Made by a program: the position numbers and the translations under genes
NCBI RefSeq assembly: GCF_033118175.1
Contig: NC_083691.1
Coordinates: 58,432,001 to 58,496,000, forward strand
Source of the DNA: Dama dama
Lineage: Eukaryota; Chordata; Mammalia; Artiodactyla; Cervidae
Length of the DNA: 64,000 bases
Direction of reading: 5' to 3'
The notes under the pieces: model-generated
Seen by the model: the letters and a program-made list of their open reading frames with translations, nothing else
What the model was told of the DNA's origin: nothing
Database searches by the model: none
In this document: positions 42,413 through 54,056 of the stretch, piece after piece
Layout: every line of letters starts with the position of its first letter
Numbering within the stretch: position 1 is the stretch's first letter

Positions 42413-43321
42413 AATGTGTTAATCTGCTGATTAACAGCTTCAACATTTTCTGAGCCACTCTGCCCAGAGAGCGTTCCACTCCTCTATCCTCATCCAGACC
42501 ATCCATGCAGCCAATGGACACCAAATTGATGCACTAAGTTGTAAAGTCCTTGGAGGACAGCAGACCTTTTCATCTTTAGGTCCATCCAAGCATCTCTCTT
42601 ACCACAACAAGAATATTTTCCACTTCAGTTGAACTTCTTAATGCTGAGATTGCAATGACTGTGTTGGTATTTCTTGCAGCAGGGGTGATAGAAACAGAGG
42701 CCTTGGAACACAGGAAATGCCTTATTCTCAAGGCAGGAACTGCTCACTCAATATTTAACAAATCCTTGTTCCAGACTTCGCTCCCCGAGGCACAGAGGAT
42801 GCAAGATGCTGCTTGCACAGAGCTTCTATTCCTGGGGAAGTCTGGATTTTCCCGGATGCAAGGGAGAGGCAGTTTAACTGAAGGAGCACTTATTTCCACT
42901 ATCTCCACAGCTGCAGTTTTGGGTGGGAGTGACAGTCGTAAGGGACAAGAATACCTTCAGGAAACCTCACACCTCACCATGTTGGAGGAAGTCATTTTTC
43001 CTTTGCTTTCATGTTCTTTCTGGGATGAATGCAATGACTCCCATGTAGAGATACAGGAAAATAGAAAAATAACTCAGTGAGCTGCAGTCAAAGGACACTG
43101 TGAAATCTAGAGTTACAGGGTACCAGTGACTGAGGTGACACCCACGCCTTCTGTTCAGTGGAGCCCACACCCTCCTTCTGCCTGGATCATGTTGCTGCAA
43201 AGTGATCCCTGCTCAGAGTTTACACACAGGGTGACAGACCTGTGAATAACCAACGTAACTAGAGATTGGTGGCATCTTTTCAAACCAAGACATCCAGGAA
43301 GTTGCCACTTAGCATAAGTTA
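42413..43321. other. intergenic with an unassigned 141-codon open frame
   Basis: The plus-strand frame 42655-43080 is open for 141 codons. It has no transmembrane pattern or family motif I recognise and no clear splice sites; most likely chance or an old repeat. Confidence 0.3.
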
Positions 43322-43445
43322 AAAAAGTATTTATTTATTTTTGGCTACACTGGGTCTTCATTGCTGCTTTCGAGCTTTCTCTAGTTGTGGCTCTTGGACT
43401 TATTTTTCTTGTGGTATGCGGAATCTTAGTTCCCTGATGGGGACC
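43322..43445 (-). repeat. CHR SINE, partial
   Basis: Antisense body from 'atttatttatttttggcta' to 'atcttagttccctgatgggg'; head missing. Confidence 0.72.
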
Positions 43446-43689
43446 ATCCTTGAGAAGCACTGTTTGTTAATTCATTGTTATCTTAATTTCTTTCAAGTCT
43501 TTGCACATAGTTTTCTTTGAACATACTGTATCTGTTTTGAAAACATTGATAAAAATAACTTTTTTGTGAATAAATTTAACATATTTAGTCACTTAGAGAC
43601 AGTTTCTATTGACTGCTTTTTTTTCCTTTTTCTTACATGTCTCATAATTTTTGTTAGAAATTGGTCACTTTAGTGACTCTGGATTTCTT

Positions 43690-44212
43690 GTTTCTCCTAA
43701 AGTTGTGACAAATCTAGACAGTGTATTAAAAAGCAGAGACATCAGTTTGCCAACAAAGGTCTATATAGCCAAAGCTAAGGTTTTTCCAGTAGTCATGAAC
43801 GAATGTAAAAGTTGGACCATAAAGAAGGCTGAGCACTGAAGAATTGATGTTTTCAAACGATGGTGCTGGACAAAACTCTTGAGAGCCCCTTGGACAACAA
43901 GGAAATCAAACTAGTCAATCTAAAAGGAAATCAATCCTGAATATTCATTGGAAGGACTGATGCTGAAGCTCCAAACCTTTGGCCACCTGATGGAAAGAGC
44001 TGACTCATTAGAAAAGTTGGGATGTTGGGAAAGATTGAGGGCAGGAGGAGAAGGGGGCGACAGAGGATAAGATAGTTAGATAGCTTCACCGACTCAATGG
44101 ACATGAATTTGAGCAAACTCTGGGAGATAGTGAAAGACAGAGAAGCCTTGCATGCTGCAGTCCACGGGGTTGCAAAGAGTGGAACATGACTTAGTGACTG
44201 AACAACAACATT
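43690..44212 (+). repeat. BovB 3' fragment
   Basis: Sense C-terminal BovB coding remnant ('gttggaccataaagaaggct') and tail ending (CAACAA). Several stops; the TGA at 43837-43839 ends the longest piece. Confidence 0.83.
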
Positions 44213-45378
44213 TACTAGTCTGCTTGGACTATATCTATGGAATCTGCCTATCTCTTCTGTGGTGTGTGACCACATATTCATAGATGGCTTTACTCAAGAA
44301 TATATTTTTGTTTTTATTGTTTAGCCTTGTTTTTTATGGTTTCCCTGTGTCTCCACAGCTCAGTGGTCAACCAGTGATTGGACAGAGATTGTACTCAAAC
44401 ACCTCAAACCAGTTAGGCTTCATCTTATGCTGATGCATTTTTTTATGTAGACAGAAGAGCACATTCATGATGTAGGCTGTTCTCAGGTCTGTGCAAGCGG
44501 TTTCATTTCTGATGGGTGCTTTTGGGTTTTCTATGCTTATGTCCAAGACCTTAGCGACAGTCAGGAGTCCATAAATAGCTTGAGGATTCTTGATCTCTCT
44601 TACATATATGCAAAGTGTTAGCTGGGAATGTGCTTACCCTTATCACAACCTCAACCTCTGGCCAGTAGAAACGAGTCCTTGACTCTCCTAGACTCTCCTG
44701 GCTCTGGGAAACTACTTTGAGTGAGTAGGATCCTGAGTGTGGCCACTGTCTGCAGCTCCAAATTGAGTGAGTCCCCTTTAGGCAAAAGAAAAGTTGTTAG
44801 TTTTCATGGCTTTTTCCTACCTGGTAGAACTCCATTGTGAAGGGAGAGATGGGATTAGACACAGACCAGAATGCCATTGATTTCCACCAAGTCCAGCATT
44901 TGTTCAAGCGTAAACTTCTCAGATTGTTGAATGCCTCTGGACAATTTCCAGAGTGCAGAAATGATTGGGGGCAACTTTGTCCATTTTTATGGTGGTTTTT
45001 AGGGGAAAGCATTTGACAGTCTCCTCACTCAACCATATCCAGAAGTACTGCCTGAAATCAACTATCCTTCCCAAAGCTTTCATATTTAATTCTTTGAATC
45101 AAATTCCCTCTGTTTTAAGTACCTAAACTGACTTCTGTTTTCCTGATTAGGCACAACTCACACACCATGCAGCCTTTAGGAACTTATTGCAAACCGAGGA
45201 ATGAGTGATAATTTGAATAGGAAATAATTCTCAAAAGGTTTGGCACCATTCATGTGCCCCAATCTTTTGTTTCCTCACTTGTAAAGAGAAATCAAAGTGA
45301 AATTCATAGCACTTATCTAATTAAATTATTTTAGGAAATAAGGAAGATGATGTACAGAAAGCATCTGGGACTCAGTGG
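44213..45378. other. intergenic, unassigned; old element likely
   Basis: 44358-44420 resembles 51-115. The minus strand at 44855-44983 is open for 42 residues with a protein-like composition (ISALWKL..., EKFTLEQMLDLVE). Flanking frames are broken, so this is probably a remnant of an old coding element. Confidence 0.35.
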
Positions 45379-45601
45379 GGGTGTGTGTGTGTGTGTGTTA
45401 GTCACTCAGTCCTGTCTGACTCTTTGACTCTGACCCCATAGACTGTAGCGTGCCAGGCTCCTCTGTCCATGGAATTCTCCAGGCAAGAATACTGGAGTGG
45501 GTTGTCATTTCCTTCTCCCGGGGATCTTCCCGACCTAGGGATCAAACCCTGGTCTCCTGCACTGCAGGCAGATTCTTTACCATCTGAGCTACCAAGGAGG
45601 C
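45379..45601 (-). repeat. Bov-tA SINE with (GT)n at its 3' end
   Basis: A GT microsatellite at 45379-45398 directly joins the tail of a complete minus Bov-tA. Confidence 0.87.
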
Positions 45602-46019
45602 CCTTGGGCCTCAGTACACACATTAAATACATATTTAATTCTATTTCCTCTCCACTTTAAGACTCCATTTCTTTTATTGTTCCCTAGGAAACAGCAGCCT
45701 GAATATTCACTCACAAACCAGTTTCTTGCAAAAATCTACACAGGAGGGAGCTGGAAAGGAGCCAGGTTAATAAAACTGCTTAGCGATCTTACTTTTAGAA
45801 GCCTTCTTTCCTTTCAGTTGCCCACAACAAAACTTTTCAAAGACACACAGTTGAGTCTTATTTTTATGACTGAATTGATTAAAACATTTAGATTCTTTCT
45901 CAGACTGTATCTGATTCCTGTGTCTGTAAATAAGCAGGACTTTCAATACTGCAGAAACAGTAGACCTTCAATAGTTCCATGCATAAATTATGATGTTTGC
46001 TTGTCAGCAATACTGTCAG
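45602..46019. other. upstream flank of the candidate promoter
   Basis: Not an evident repeat. A 128-codon plus frame at 45677-46063 overlaps the promoter and lacks motifs. Confidence 0.3.
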
Positions 46020-46171
46020 TGACGTCAGTGACAGAGTCAGCTAATGGTCAGGAGATACCATAATCTCAAACTGCAGTGTGGATGTAAATAGATTCCTGTG
46101 GCTGGTTATAAAAAACTGAATCCAGTCTTCTGCTCTTTGGTTTAGAGTGTGGAAAGCATCTGCCCATAAAG
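46020..46171 (+). promoter_or_regulatory. candidate CRE/TATA promoter with short first exon
   Basis: A perfect palindromic cAMP-response element, TGACGTCA, is at 46020-46027. A strong TATA box, TATAAAAA, follows at 46107-46114. About 30 bases further a start near 46137 would give a short leader ending at the consensus donor AAAG|GTAAGC (46171/46172). No start codon is obvious in this leader. The next exon-like segment is at 47561-47737. CRE plus TATA is common in inducible or testis-specific promoters; that link is inference. Confidence 0.4.
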
Positions 46172-46580
46172 GTAAGCAAAAATGTCCGTGTTTCCCCCTT
46201 GTTGGTTCTCTATGGTGGCTACACTTTCATGATTGTCAATCAAAGATGAATCAAACAGTTTTTATGACTCATGCTCTTGGTGTAAGATGGTGTTGATTGA
46301 TCTCTAAGCATACTCAGAAGCAGGAATAATCATATTCTCCTTGTTTTATAAGGAGTAATTTTTCTTATCGAGAATAAACTCTTAAACTCTTTCTTATCTG
46401 GAATAATTTATTTTATAATACATTTTTGGTGCATTAAAATGTTTAATGAACAGAGTTCATACTAAAAATAATGTGTGGATGTCCAATTAAAAATGATCCA
46501 CTAAAATAATAAAATTTAAAAAATACTAAATAAAAACAAATTTTATGTTTTAATTTTTTAACCATTGAGACACAGAGGTG

Positions 46581-46685
46581 AAGGTGAAGTCGCTCAGTTG
46601 TGTCCAACTCTTTGCGACCCCATGGACTGTAGTCTACTAGGCTCCTCTGTCCATGGGATTTTCCAGGCAAGAATACTTGAGTGGG
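46581..46685 (-). repeat. Bov-A SINE fragment
   Basis: Minus-oriented part-body 'gtcgctcagttgtgtccaac' to 'ggcaagaatacttgagtggg'. Confidence 0.8.
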
Positions 46686-46689
46686 ACAT

Positions 46690-46965
46690 AGAAGAAATAA
46701 GTTAAAAATATTTATTTATTTTCTTTTATTGCTTTAGAGGTGTCATTCTATTATCTTCTGGATTCTTTTCTTTCTATGGGGAAGTCACCTGTCAAATTTA
46801 ATAGTATTCCTTTAGAGATAGCATAATTTTTTCTCTGGATGCTTGTAATTTTTTTCTCTTTATATTTAGTTTTCAGCAGTTGGACTATGTAATGTTTCTA
46901 AAGTTTGGGAGGGTGTTTTTATTATAAAAATTTTCTTTTTGTTTCCTCTAGCACTTCTTTTTTTA
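46690..46965 (-). repeat. old L1M fragment
   Basis: Antisense L1 ('gtcattctattatcttctgg', 'ggttttcagcagtt'-like). Confidence 0.55.
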
Positions 46966-46974
46966 AACTTGGTC

Positions 46975-47228
46975 CTAATTTTCTTTTACTTATTTATTAA
47001 CAGTTTTGATTGCACTGGGTCTTCGTTGCTGTGTGTGGGCTTTCTCTAATTGCAGTGAGCGGGGGCTGCTGTTTGTTGCAGAGCACAGACTCTAGGGCTT
47101 GAAGGCTTCAGGAGTTGTGGCATGTGCATAGTTGCTCCTTGGTGTGTGGAATCTTCTTGGACCAGGGATTGAACTCATGTCCCCTGCATTGGCAGGCGAC
47201 TCCTATCCACTGTACCACTGGGGAAGTC
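46975..47228 (-). repeat. CHR SINE
   Basis: Minus-oriented long form; right end 'ccactgtaccactggggaag'. Confidence 0.8.
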
Positions 47229-47560
47229 CAGCACTGGACTTCTAAATCATGCAGGCCCTGTTCCTCAAACTGTGCCCAGAATTAACAAATTCCCCCAAAA
47301 GAACAATCATCTATACTAACTCGTCTCCAAAAGATTCTCCCATCTCTGAAATTTTAATGTCTCATAATCCTTGCTGCCTCAGCTCTCTGATGTGCTTGAA
47401 ATGTATTTTTACAATTTCTCTGACTTCTGTCATAGCAGGGACTTGGATCTGTTGTAATCTATTACATCCTAACTAGACGGTTAAGTCCGAGCCTTCCTCT
47501 TTCCATCTCATTCATGTCACACTTCTGTCCACAAATGGAGTCTTTTCTCTTGAATGTCAG

Positions 47561-47737
47561 CTCCATGATACACAACAAAGCCAGCGAGAGAATCATCTCA
47601 CCAATGACTGTTCAGCTTTGTCATCTGATCCTCTCAATGGAGAAAAAAGGCATTGAGAATGAAGTGTTTGCATCTTTGGAGAAGGTGGCAGAGGAACTGG
47701 TTCAAGCTAGTGAAGAGTTTGTGCAAGTTGCCCAAAG
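47561..47737 (+). CDS. candidate first coding exon, vinculin/alpha-catenin-like
   Basis: An exon-shaped open segment. A pyrimidine-rich acceptor (TCTTTTCTCTTGAATGTCAG) is at 47541-47560, an ATG at 47565, and the donor AAAG|GTAATA at 47737/47738. It encodes 57 residues plus a split codon: start MIHNKASERIISP, middle QLCHLILSMEKKG, end EEFVQVAQ. By eye this lines up with the N-terminus of vinculin (pattern E..L/I.P...Q..HL....E.KG, then V......A...FV.V) and with the equivalent helix pair of alpha-catenin and alpha-catulin. The distance from Met to the SP/EP motif is also similar. An upstream in-frame ATG (47535) has a better start context, but would lie before the acceptor. The immediate flanks are not an evident repeat. 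It could be a real gene start, a lineage-specific paralogue or a decayed remnant; no downstream exon was found. Confidence 0.45.
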
Positions 47738-49624
47738 GTAATAATTTTAAAGATCCCTTTATTTTGATCAGTTTGCTGAAGAGTATAAACACATCCTTAT
47801 TATAGACTCAGCTACTTTTGGGAAGAAGTCAGAGGTGACAAATAAATTGATAAAAACATAAAGCAAACTTACTTAATATGTTGTTATTTATTAGTTGGGA
47901 TGTAATTTCAATAGGCAAACATTTCAGAAGTAGCTGAACTTTCCACTAAGAAGCCATCATATGTCCCATCAAAAGGTTTCTAGAATCATTCTTATTTCAC
48001 AGATTATTATTATTTTTGCACTTCTTTTTCTAAAAATTAATTAATTTATTTTAATTGGAAGCTAATTACTTTACGATATTGTGGTGGGTTCCCCCACACA
48101 TCGACATGAATCAGCCATGGGTGTACACATGTTCCCACTTCCTGAACCCCCTCCCATCTCCCTCCCCATCCCATTCCTCTGGGTTGTCCCAGTACAGTGG
48201 CTTTGAGTGCCCTGTTTCATGCATCAAACTTGGCCTGGTCATCTATTTCACATATGGTAATATACATTTTTCAATGCTATTCTCTCAAATCATCCCACTC
48301 TTGCCTTCTCCCACAGAGCCCAAAAGTCTGTTCTTTACATCTGTGTCTCTTTTGCTCTCTTGTATATAGGATCATCATTACCATCTTTCTAAATTCCATA
48401 TATATGTGTTAATATGCTTTATTAGTGTTTCTCTTTCTGACTTACTTCTTTCTGTATAGTAGGCTCCAGTTTCATCCACCTCATGAGAACTGACTCAAAT
48501 GCATTATTTTTAATAACTGAGTAATATTCCATTGTGTATATGTACCACAACTTTCTTATCCATTCAGCTGCCAAATATGGACATTGGGGTACATGTGTCT
48601 TTTTCAATTCTGGTTTCCTCTGTGTGTATGCCCAGCAGAGGGATTGCTTGGTCATATGGCACTTCTATTTCGAGTTTTTTAAGGACTCTCCACACTGTTC
48701 TCCATAGTGGCTGTACTAGTTTGCATTCCCACCAACAGTGTAAGAGGGTTCCCTTTAATCCACACCCTCGTCAGCATTTATTGCTTGCAGACATTTTGAT
48801 AGCAGGCATTCTGACTGGCATGAGATTGTGCCTCACTGTGGTTTTGATTTGCATTTCTCTGATAATGAATGATGTTGAACATCTTTTCATGTGTTTGTTA
48901 GCCATCTGTATGTCTTCTCTGGAGAAATGTCTGTTTAGTTCTTTGGCCCATTTTTTGATTGGGTTGGTTATTTTTCTGGTATTGAGCTGCATGAGCTGCA
49001 TGTATATTTTTGAGATTAATTCTTTGTCAGTTGCTTAATTTGTTGTTATTTTCTCCCATTCTGAAGGCTGTTTTTTCACCTTTCTTATAGTTTCTTTCAC
49101 TGTGCAAAAGCTTTTGAGTTTAATTAAGTCCCATTTGCTTATTTTTGCTTTTATTTCCATTACTCTGGGAGGTGGGTCATAGAGGATCTTGCTGTGATTT
49201 ATGTCAGAGAGTGTTATGCCTGTTTTCCTCTAGGAGTTTTATAGTTTCTGGTCTTACATTTAGATTTCTAATCCATTTTGAGTTTATTTTTGTGTATGGT
49301 GTTAGAAAATGTTCTAGTTTCATTCTTTTACGGGTGGTTGACCAGTTTTCCCAGAACCACTTGTTGAAGAGGTTGTCTTTTCTCCACTGTATATTCTTGC
49401 TTCCTTTGTAAAAAATAAGGTGTCTATAGGTGTGTGGATTCACCTCTGGGCTTTCTATTTTGTTCCATTGATCTATATTTCTGTCTTTGTGCCAGTACCA
49501 TACTGTCTTGATGACTGTAGCTTTGTTGTACAGTCTGAAGTCAGGCAGGTTGATTTGTCTGGTTCCATTCTTCTTTCTCAAGATTACTTTGGCTATTCGA
49601 GGTTTTTTGTGTTTTCCATACAAA

Positions 49625-50329
49625 TTATGAAATTATTTGTTCTAGTTCTCTGAAAAATGCCATTGGTAGATTGATAGGGATTACATTGACTCTATAGATT
49701 GCTTTGGGTAGTGTACTCATTTTCACTATATTGATTTTTCTGATCCCAGAACATGGTATATGTCTCCATCTATTTGTGTCATCTTTGATTTCTTTCATCA
49801 GTGTTTTATAGTCTTCTATATATAGGTCTTTTGTTTCTTTAGGTAAATTTATTCCTAAGTATTTTATTCTTTTCATTGCAAAGGTGAATGGGATTATTTC
49901 CTTAATTTCTCTTTCTGTTTTCTCATTGTTAGTGTATAGGAATGCAAGGGATTTCTGTGTATTAATTTCATATCCTGCAACTTTACTATATTCATCGATT
50001 AGCTCTAGTAATTTTCTGATGGTGTCTTTAGGGTTTTCTGTGTAGAGGATCATGTCATCTGCAAACAGTGAGAGTTTTACTTCTTCTTTTGCAATCTGGA
50101 TTCCTTTTCTTTCTTTTTCTTCTATGATTGCTGTGGCTAAAACTTCCAAAACTATGTTGAATAGTAGTGGTGAGAGTGGGTACCCTTGTTTTGTTCCTGA
50201 CTTTGGAGGAAATGCTTTCAATTTTTTTTTGCCATTGAGGATAATGTTTGCTGTGGGTTTATCATACATGGTTTCTATTATGTTGAGGTATGTTCCTTCT
50301 ATGCCTGATTTCTGGAGAGTTTTTATCAT
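49625..50329 (-). pseudogene. L1 ORF2 reverse transcriptase segment
   Basis: The longest intact piece of the decayed L1 ORF2, 234 codons. It holds the RT palm signature SLFADDMILY and the preceding GTKQGYPLSPLLFNIVLEVL region of non-LTR RTs. It is bounded by frame disruptions on both sides. Confidence 0.88.
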
Positions 50330-51613
50330 AAATGGATGTTGGATTTTTCAAAGGCTTTCTCTGCATCTATTGAAATAATCATACAGTTTTTATGTTTCAG
50401 TTTGTTAATGTGGTGTATCACATTGATTGATTTGTGAATATTGAAGAATTCTTACATCCCTGGGATAAAGCCCACTTGGTCATGATGTATGATCTTTTTA
50501 ATATGTTGTTGGATTCTGTTTGCTAGGGTTTTGTTGAGGATTTTTGCATCTATGTTCATCAGTGATATTGGTCTGTAGTTTTCTTTTTTAGTGGCATCTT
50601 TGTCTGGTTTTGGTATTAGGGTGATGGTGGCCTCATAGAATGAGTTTGGAAGTTTACTTTCCTCTGCAATTTTGTTGAAGAGTTTGAGTAGGATAGGTAT
50701 TAGGTCTTCTCTAAATTTTTGGTAGAATTCACCTGTGAAGTCATCTGATCTGGCTTTTGTTTGTTGGAAGATTTTTGATTACAGTTTTGATTTCCATTCT
50801 CATGATGGGTCTGTTGAGATTTTCCACTTCTTCCTTGTTCAGTTTTGGAAGGTTATACTTTGCTAAGAATTCATCCATTTCTTCCAGGTTGTCTATTTTA
50901 TTGGTGTATAGTTGCTTATAGTAGCCTCTTATGATCCTTTGCATTTCTGTGTTATCTGTTGTGATTTCTCCATTTTCATTTCTAATTTTGTTGATTTGAT
51001 TCTTCTCCCCTTTTTTCTTGATGAGTCTGACTAATGGTTTGTTTATTTTATTTATCTTCTCAAAGAAACAGCTTTTAGTTTTGTTGATTTTTGCTATAGT
51101 ATCTTTTTTTTTCTTTTTCATTTATTTCTGCTCTGATTTTTATGATTTCTTTCTTTCTACTACCTTTGGGGTTCTTCATTTCTTCTTCTTCTTGTAGCTT
51201 TAGGTGTATAAAGTTAGGTTATTTGTTTGACTTTTCTCTTGTTTCTTGAGGTAAGCTTGTATTGCTATGAGCCTTCCTCTTAGCACTGCTTTTACTGAAT
51301 CTTGTAGGTTTGGGGTTGTCGTGTTGTCATTTTCATTTGTTTATATGCATATTTTTATATCCTTTTTGATTTCTTTCATGATCTGTTGGTTATTCACAAG
51401 TGTGTTGTTTAGCCTCCATATGTTTGTATTTTTTTTCCCTATAGTTGACATCTAATCTTACTGCATTGTGATCAGAAAATATGCTTAAAGTTATTTCAAT
51501 TTTTTTGAATTTACCAAGACTAGATTTATGGCCCTGGATGCGATGTATCCTGGAGTATGTTCCATGTGCACTTAAGAAAAAGGTGAAATTCATTGTTTTG
51601 GGGTGAAATGTCC

Positions 51614-52112
51614 TCAGTTCAGTTCAGTTCAGTCACTCAGTCGTGTCTGCCTCTTTGTGATCCCATGAACCGCAGCATGCCAGGCCTCCCTGTTCATCAC
51701 CAACTCCCGGAGTCCACCCAAACCCATGTCCATTGAGTCGGTGATGCCATCCAACCATCTCATCCTCTGTCAACCCCTTTTCCTCCTGCCCTCAATCTTT
51801 TCCAGCATCAGGGTCTTTTCAAATGAGTCAGCTCTTCGCATCAGGTGGCCAAAGGATTGGAGTTTCAGCTTCAGCATCAGTCCTTCCAATGAACACCCAG
51901 GACTGATCTCCTTTAGGATGGACTGGTTGGATCTCCTTGCAGTCCAAGGGACTCTCAAGGGTCTTCTCCAACACCACAGTTCAAAAGTATCAATTCTTCT
52001 GTGCTCAGCTTTCTTTATAGTCCAACTGTTGCATCCATACATGACCACTGGAAAAACCATAGCCTCAACTAGACGGACCTTTGTTTGCAAAGTAATGTCT
52101 CTGCCTTTTTTT
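51614..52112 (-). repeat. BovB 3' fragment nested in L1
   Basis: 5'-truncated BovB in minus orientation. (TTCAG)n is at its left end, with C-terminal coding remnant at 51770-52090. It splits the L1 ORF2 endonuclease/RT region. Confidence 0.87.
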
Positions 52113-52560
52113 TGATATTAATTAGGTCTAACTGGTCCATTATATCATTTAAAGCTTGTGTTTCCTTACTAATTTTCTGTTTGGTTGATCTATCCATAGA
52201 TATGAGTTGGGTATTAAAGTCTCCCACTATTATTGTGTTACTGTTAATTTCCCCTTCATACTTGTTAGCATTTGATTTATGTATTGAAGTGCTCCTATGT
52301 TGGGTGCATATGTATTTATAATTGTTATATCTTCTTGGGATTGATCCTTTGATCATTATGTAGTGTCTCTCTTTGTCTCTTTTCATGGTCTTTATTTCAA
52401 AGTCTATTTTATCTGATATGAGTATTGCTATTCCTGCTTTCTTTTGGTCTCCACTTGCATGAAATATATTTTTCCAGCCCTTCACTTTCAGTCTCTATTT
52501 GTCCCTTGGTTTGAGATGGGTCTCTTGTAGACAGCATATATAGGGGTCTTTTTTTGTATC

Positions 52561-52953
52561 TGTGAGGCGAGCAGAAATAGATTAGGAGTAGGCCTTCCTA
52601 CTATCAGGTAGCTTTCGCTTAACAATGACCACTGTTTGCCAATTAAGACCAATTAGCTTTCACCGATGTTTGCCAATTAGGAAATTAGGAACGGGGCGGA
52701 AACCCCCAGGAAAGTCCCGCGCGCGCAAAAGTATTGACCAATGAAATTGCTTTGCAAACGTGTAACCAATCTGCTTCTCACCCTATAAATTTGTGTAACA
52801 GCTTGGGCTCGGGGCTCTCTGACTGGCACCACTGCGTTGGTTGCGGGCGGAGAGTCCTGGCTCGAGTCAGTAATAAACTTCCCTTCCTGCGAGTTGCATT
52901 GTCTTGGAGGCCTTCTCTCTTCCCGCTCGGGGATTCGGACATCGAGCGTAACA
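52561..52953. mobile_element. solo LTR of an endogenous retrovirus nested in L1
   Basis: 393 bp starting TG and ending CA. It is flanked by an exact 5-bp duplication 'gtatc' (52556-52560 and 52954-52958) inside otherwise continuous L1 sequence. It has a TATA-like 'tataaa' (about 52785), an AATAAA (52872-52877) and a CpG-rich core in strong contrast to the L1. No retroviral coding sequence is present. The signal order suggests plus orientation. Family not assigned. Confidence 0.85.
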
Positions 52954-53477
52954 GTATCCATTCAGCCAGTTTTTGTCTTTTGGTTGGGGCATTCAACCCA
53001 TTTACATTTAAGGTAATTATTATGTATGATCCCTTTGCTATTTACTTTGTTTTTTGGGTTTGAGTTTATAAACCTTTCCTGTGTTTCCTGTCTAGAGAAG
53101 ATCCTGTAGCATTTGTTGAAGAGCTGGTTTGGTGGTGCTGAATTCTCTCAGCTTTTGCTTATCTGTAAAGCTTTTGATTTCTCCTTCATATCTGAATGAG
53201 ATCCTTGCTGGGTATAGTAATCTGGATTGTAGGAGTTTCTCTTTCATCACTTTAAGTGTGTCCTGTCATTCCCTTCTGGCCTGAAGAGTTTCTATTGAAA
53301 GATCAGCTGTTATCTTTATGGGGATCCCCTTATGTGTTATTCATTGCTTTTCCCTTGCTGCTTTTAATATTTGCTCTTTGTGTTTGATCTTCATTAGTTT
53401 GATTAATATGTGTCTTGGGGTGTTTTGCCTTTGGTTTATCCTGTTTGGGACTCTCTGGGTTTCTTGGACTTGGGTGG

Positions 53478-54056
53478 CTATTTCCGTCCCATTTTAGGGA
53501 AGTTTTCAACTGTTATCTCCTTAAGTATTTTCTCATGCCCTTTCTTTTTGTCTTCTTCTTCTGGGATACCCATGATTTGAATGTTGGGGCATTTAACATT
53601 GTCCCAGAGGTCTCTGAGGTTGTATTCATTTCTTTTAATTCTTTTTTCCTTGTTCCTCTCTGCTTCATTTATTTCCACCATTCTATCTTCCACCTCACTT
53701 ATCCTCTCTTCTGCCTAAGTTATTCTACTATTGGTTCCCTCCAGAGTGCTTTTGATCTCAGTTATTGCATTATTCATTATTGACTGACTCTTCTTTATTT
53801 CTTCTAGGTCCTTGCTAAACATTTCTTGCATCTTCTCATTCCTTATCTCTAGTCCATTTATCTGTAACTCCATTTTGTTTTCAAGATTTTGGATCATCTT
53901 TACTATCATTATTTTGAAATCTTTTTCAGGTAGATTCCCTATCTCCTCCTCTTTGGTTTGGTTTGGTGGGTATTTATCATATTCTTTTACCTGCTGAATA
54001 TTTCTCTGCCTTTTCATTTTGTTTAGATTGCTGTGCCCTTTCTGTAGGCTGGACAT
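53478..54056 (-). pseudogene. L1 ORF1 remnant
   Basis: Two frame pieces, 53715-54056 (start MSSLQKGHSNLNKMKRQ) and 53478-53693. The Lys/Glu-rich coiled-coil composition and 'QIMGIPEEE'-like RNA-binding segment are typical of L1 ORF1. Confidence 0.8.

Noticed and set aside
42655..43080. 141-codon plus-strand open frame as a gene
   Set aside because: No domain, signal or splice structure seen; kept only as an unassigned stretch.
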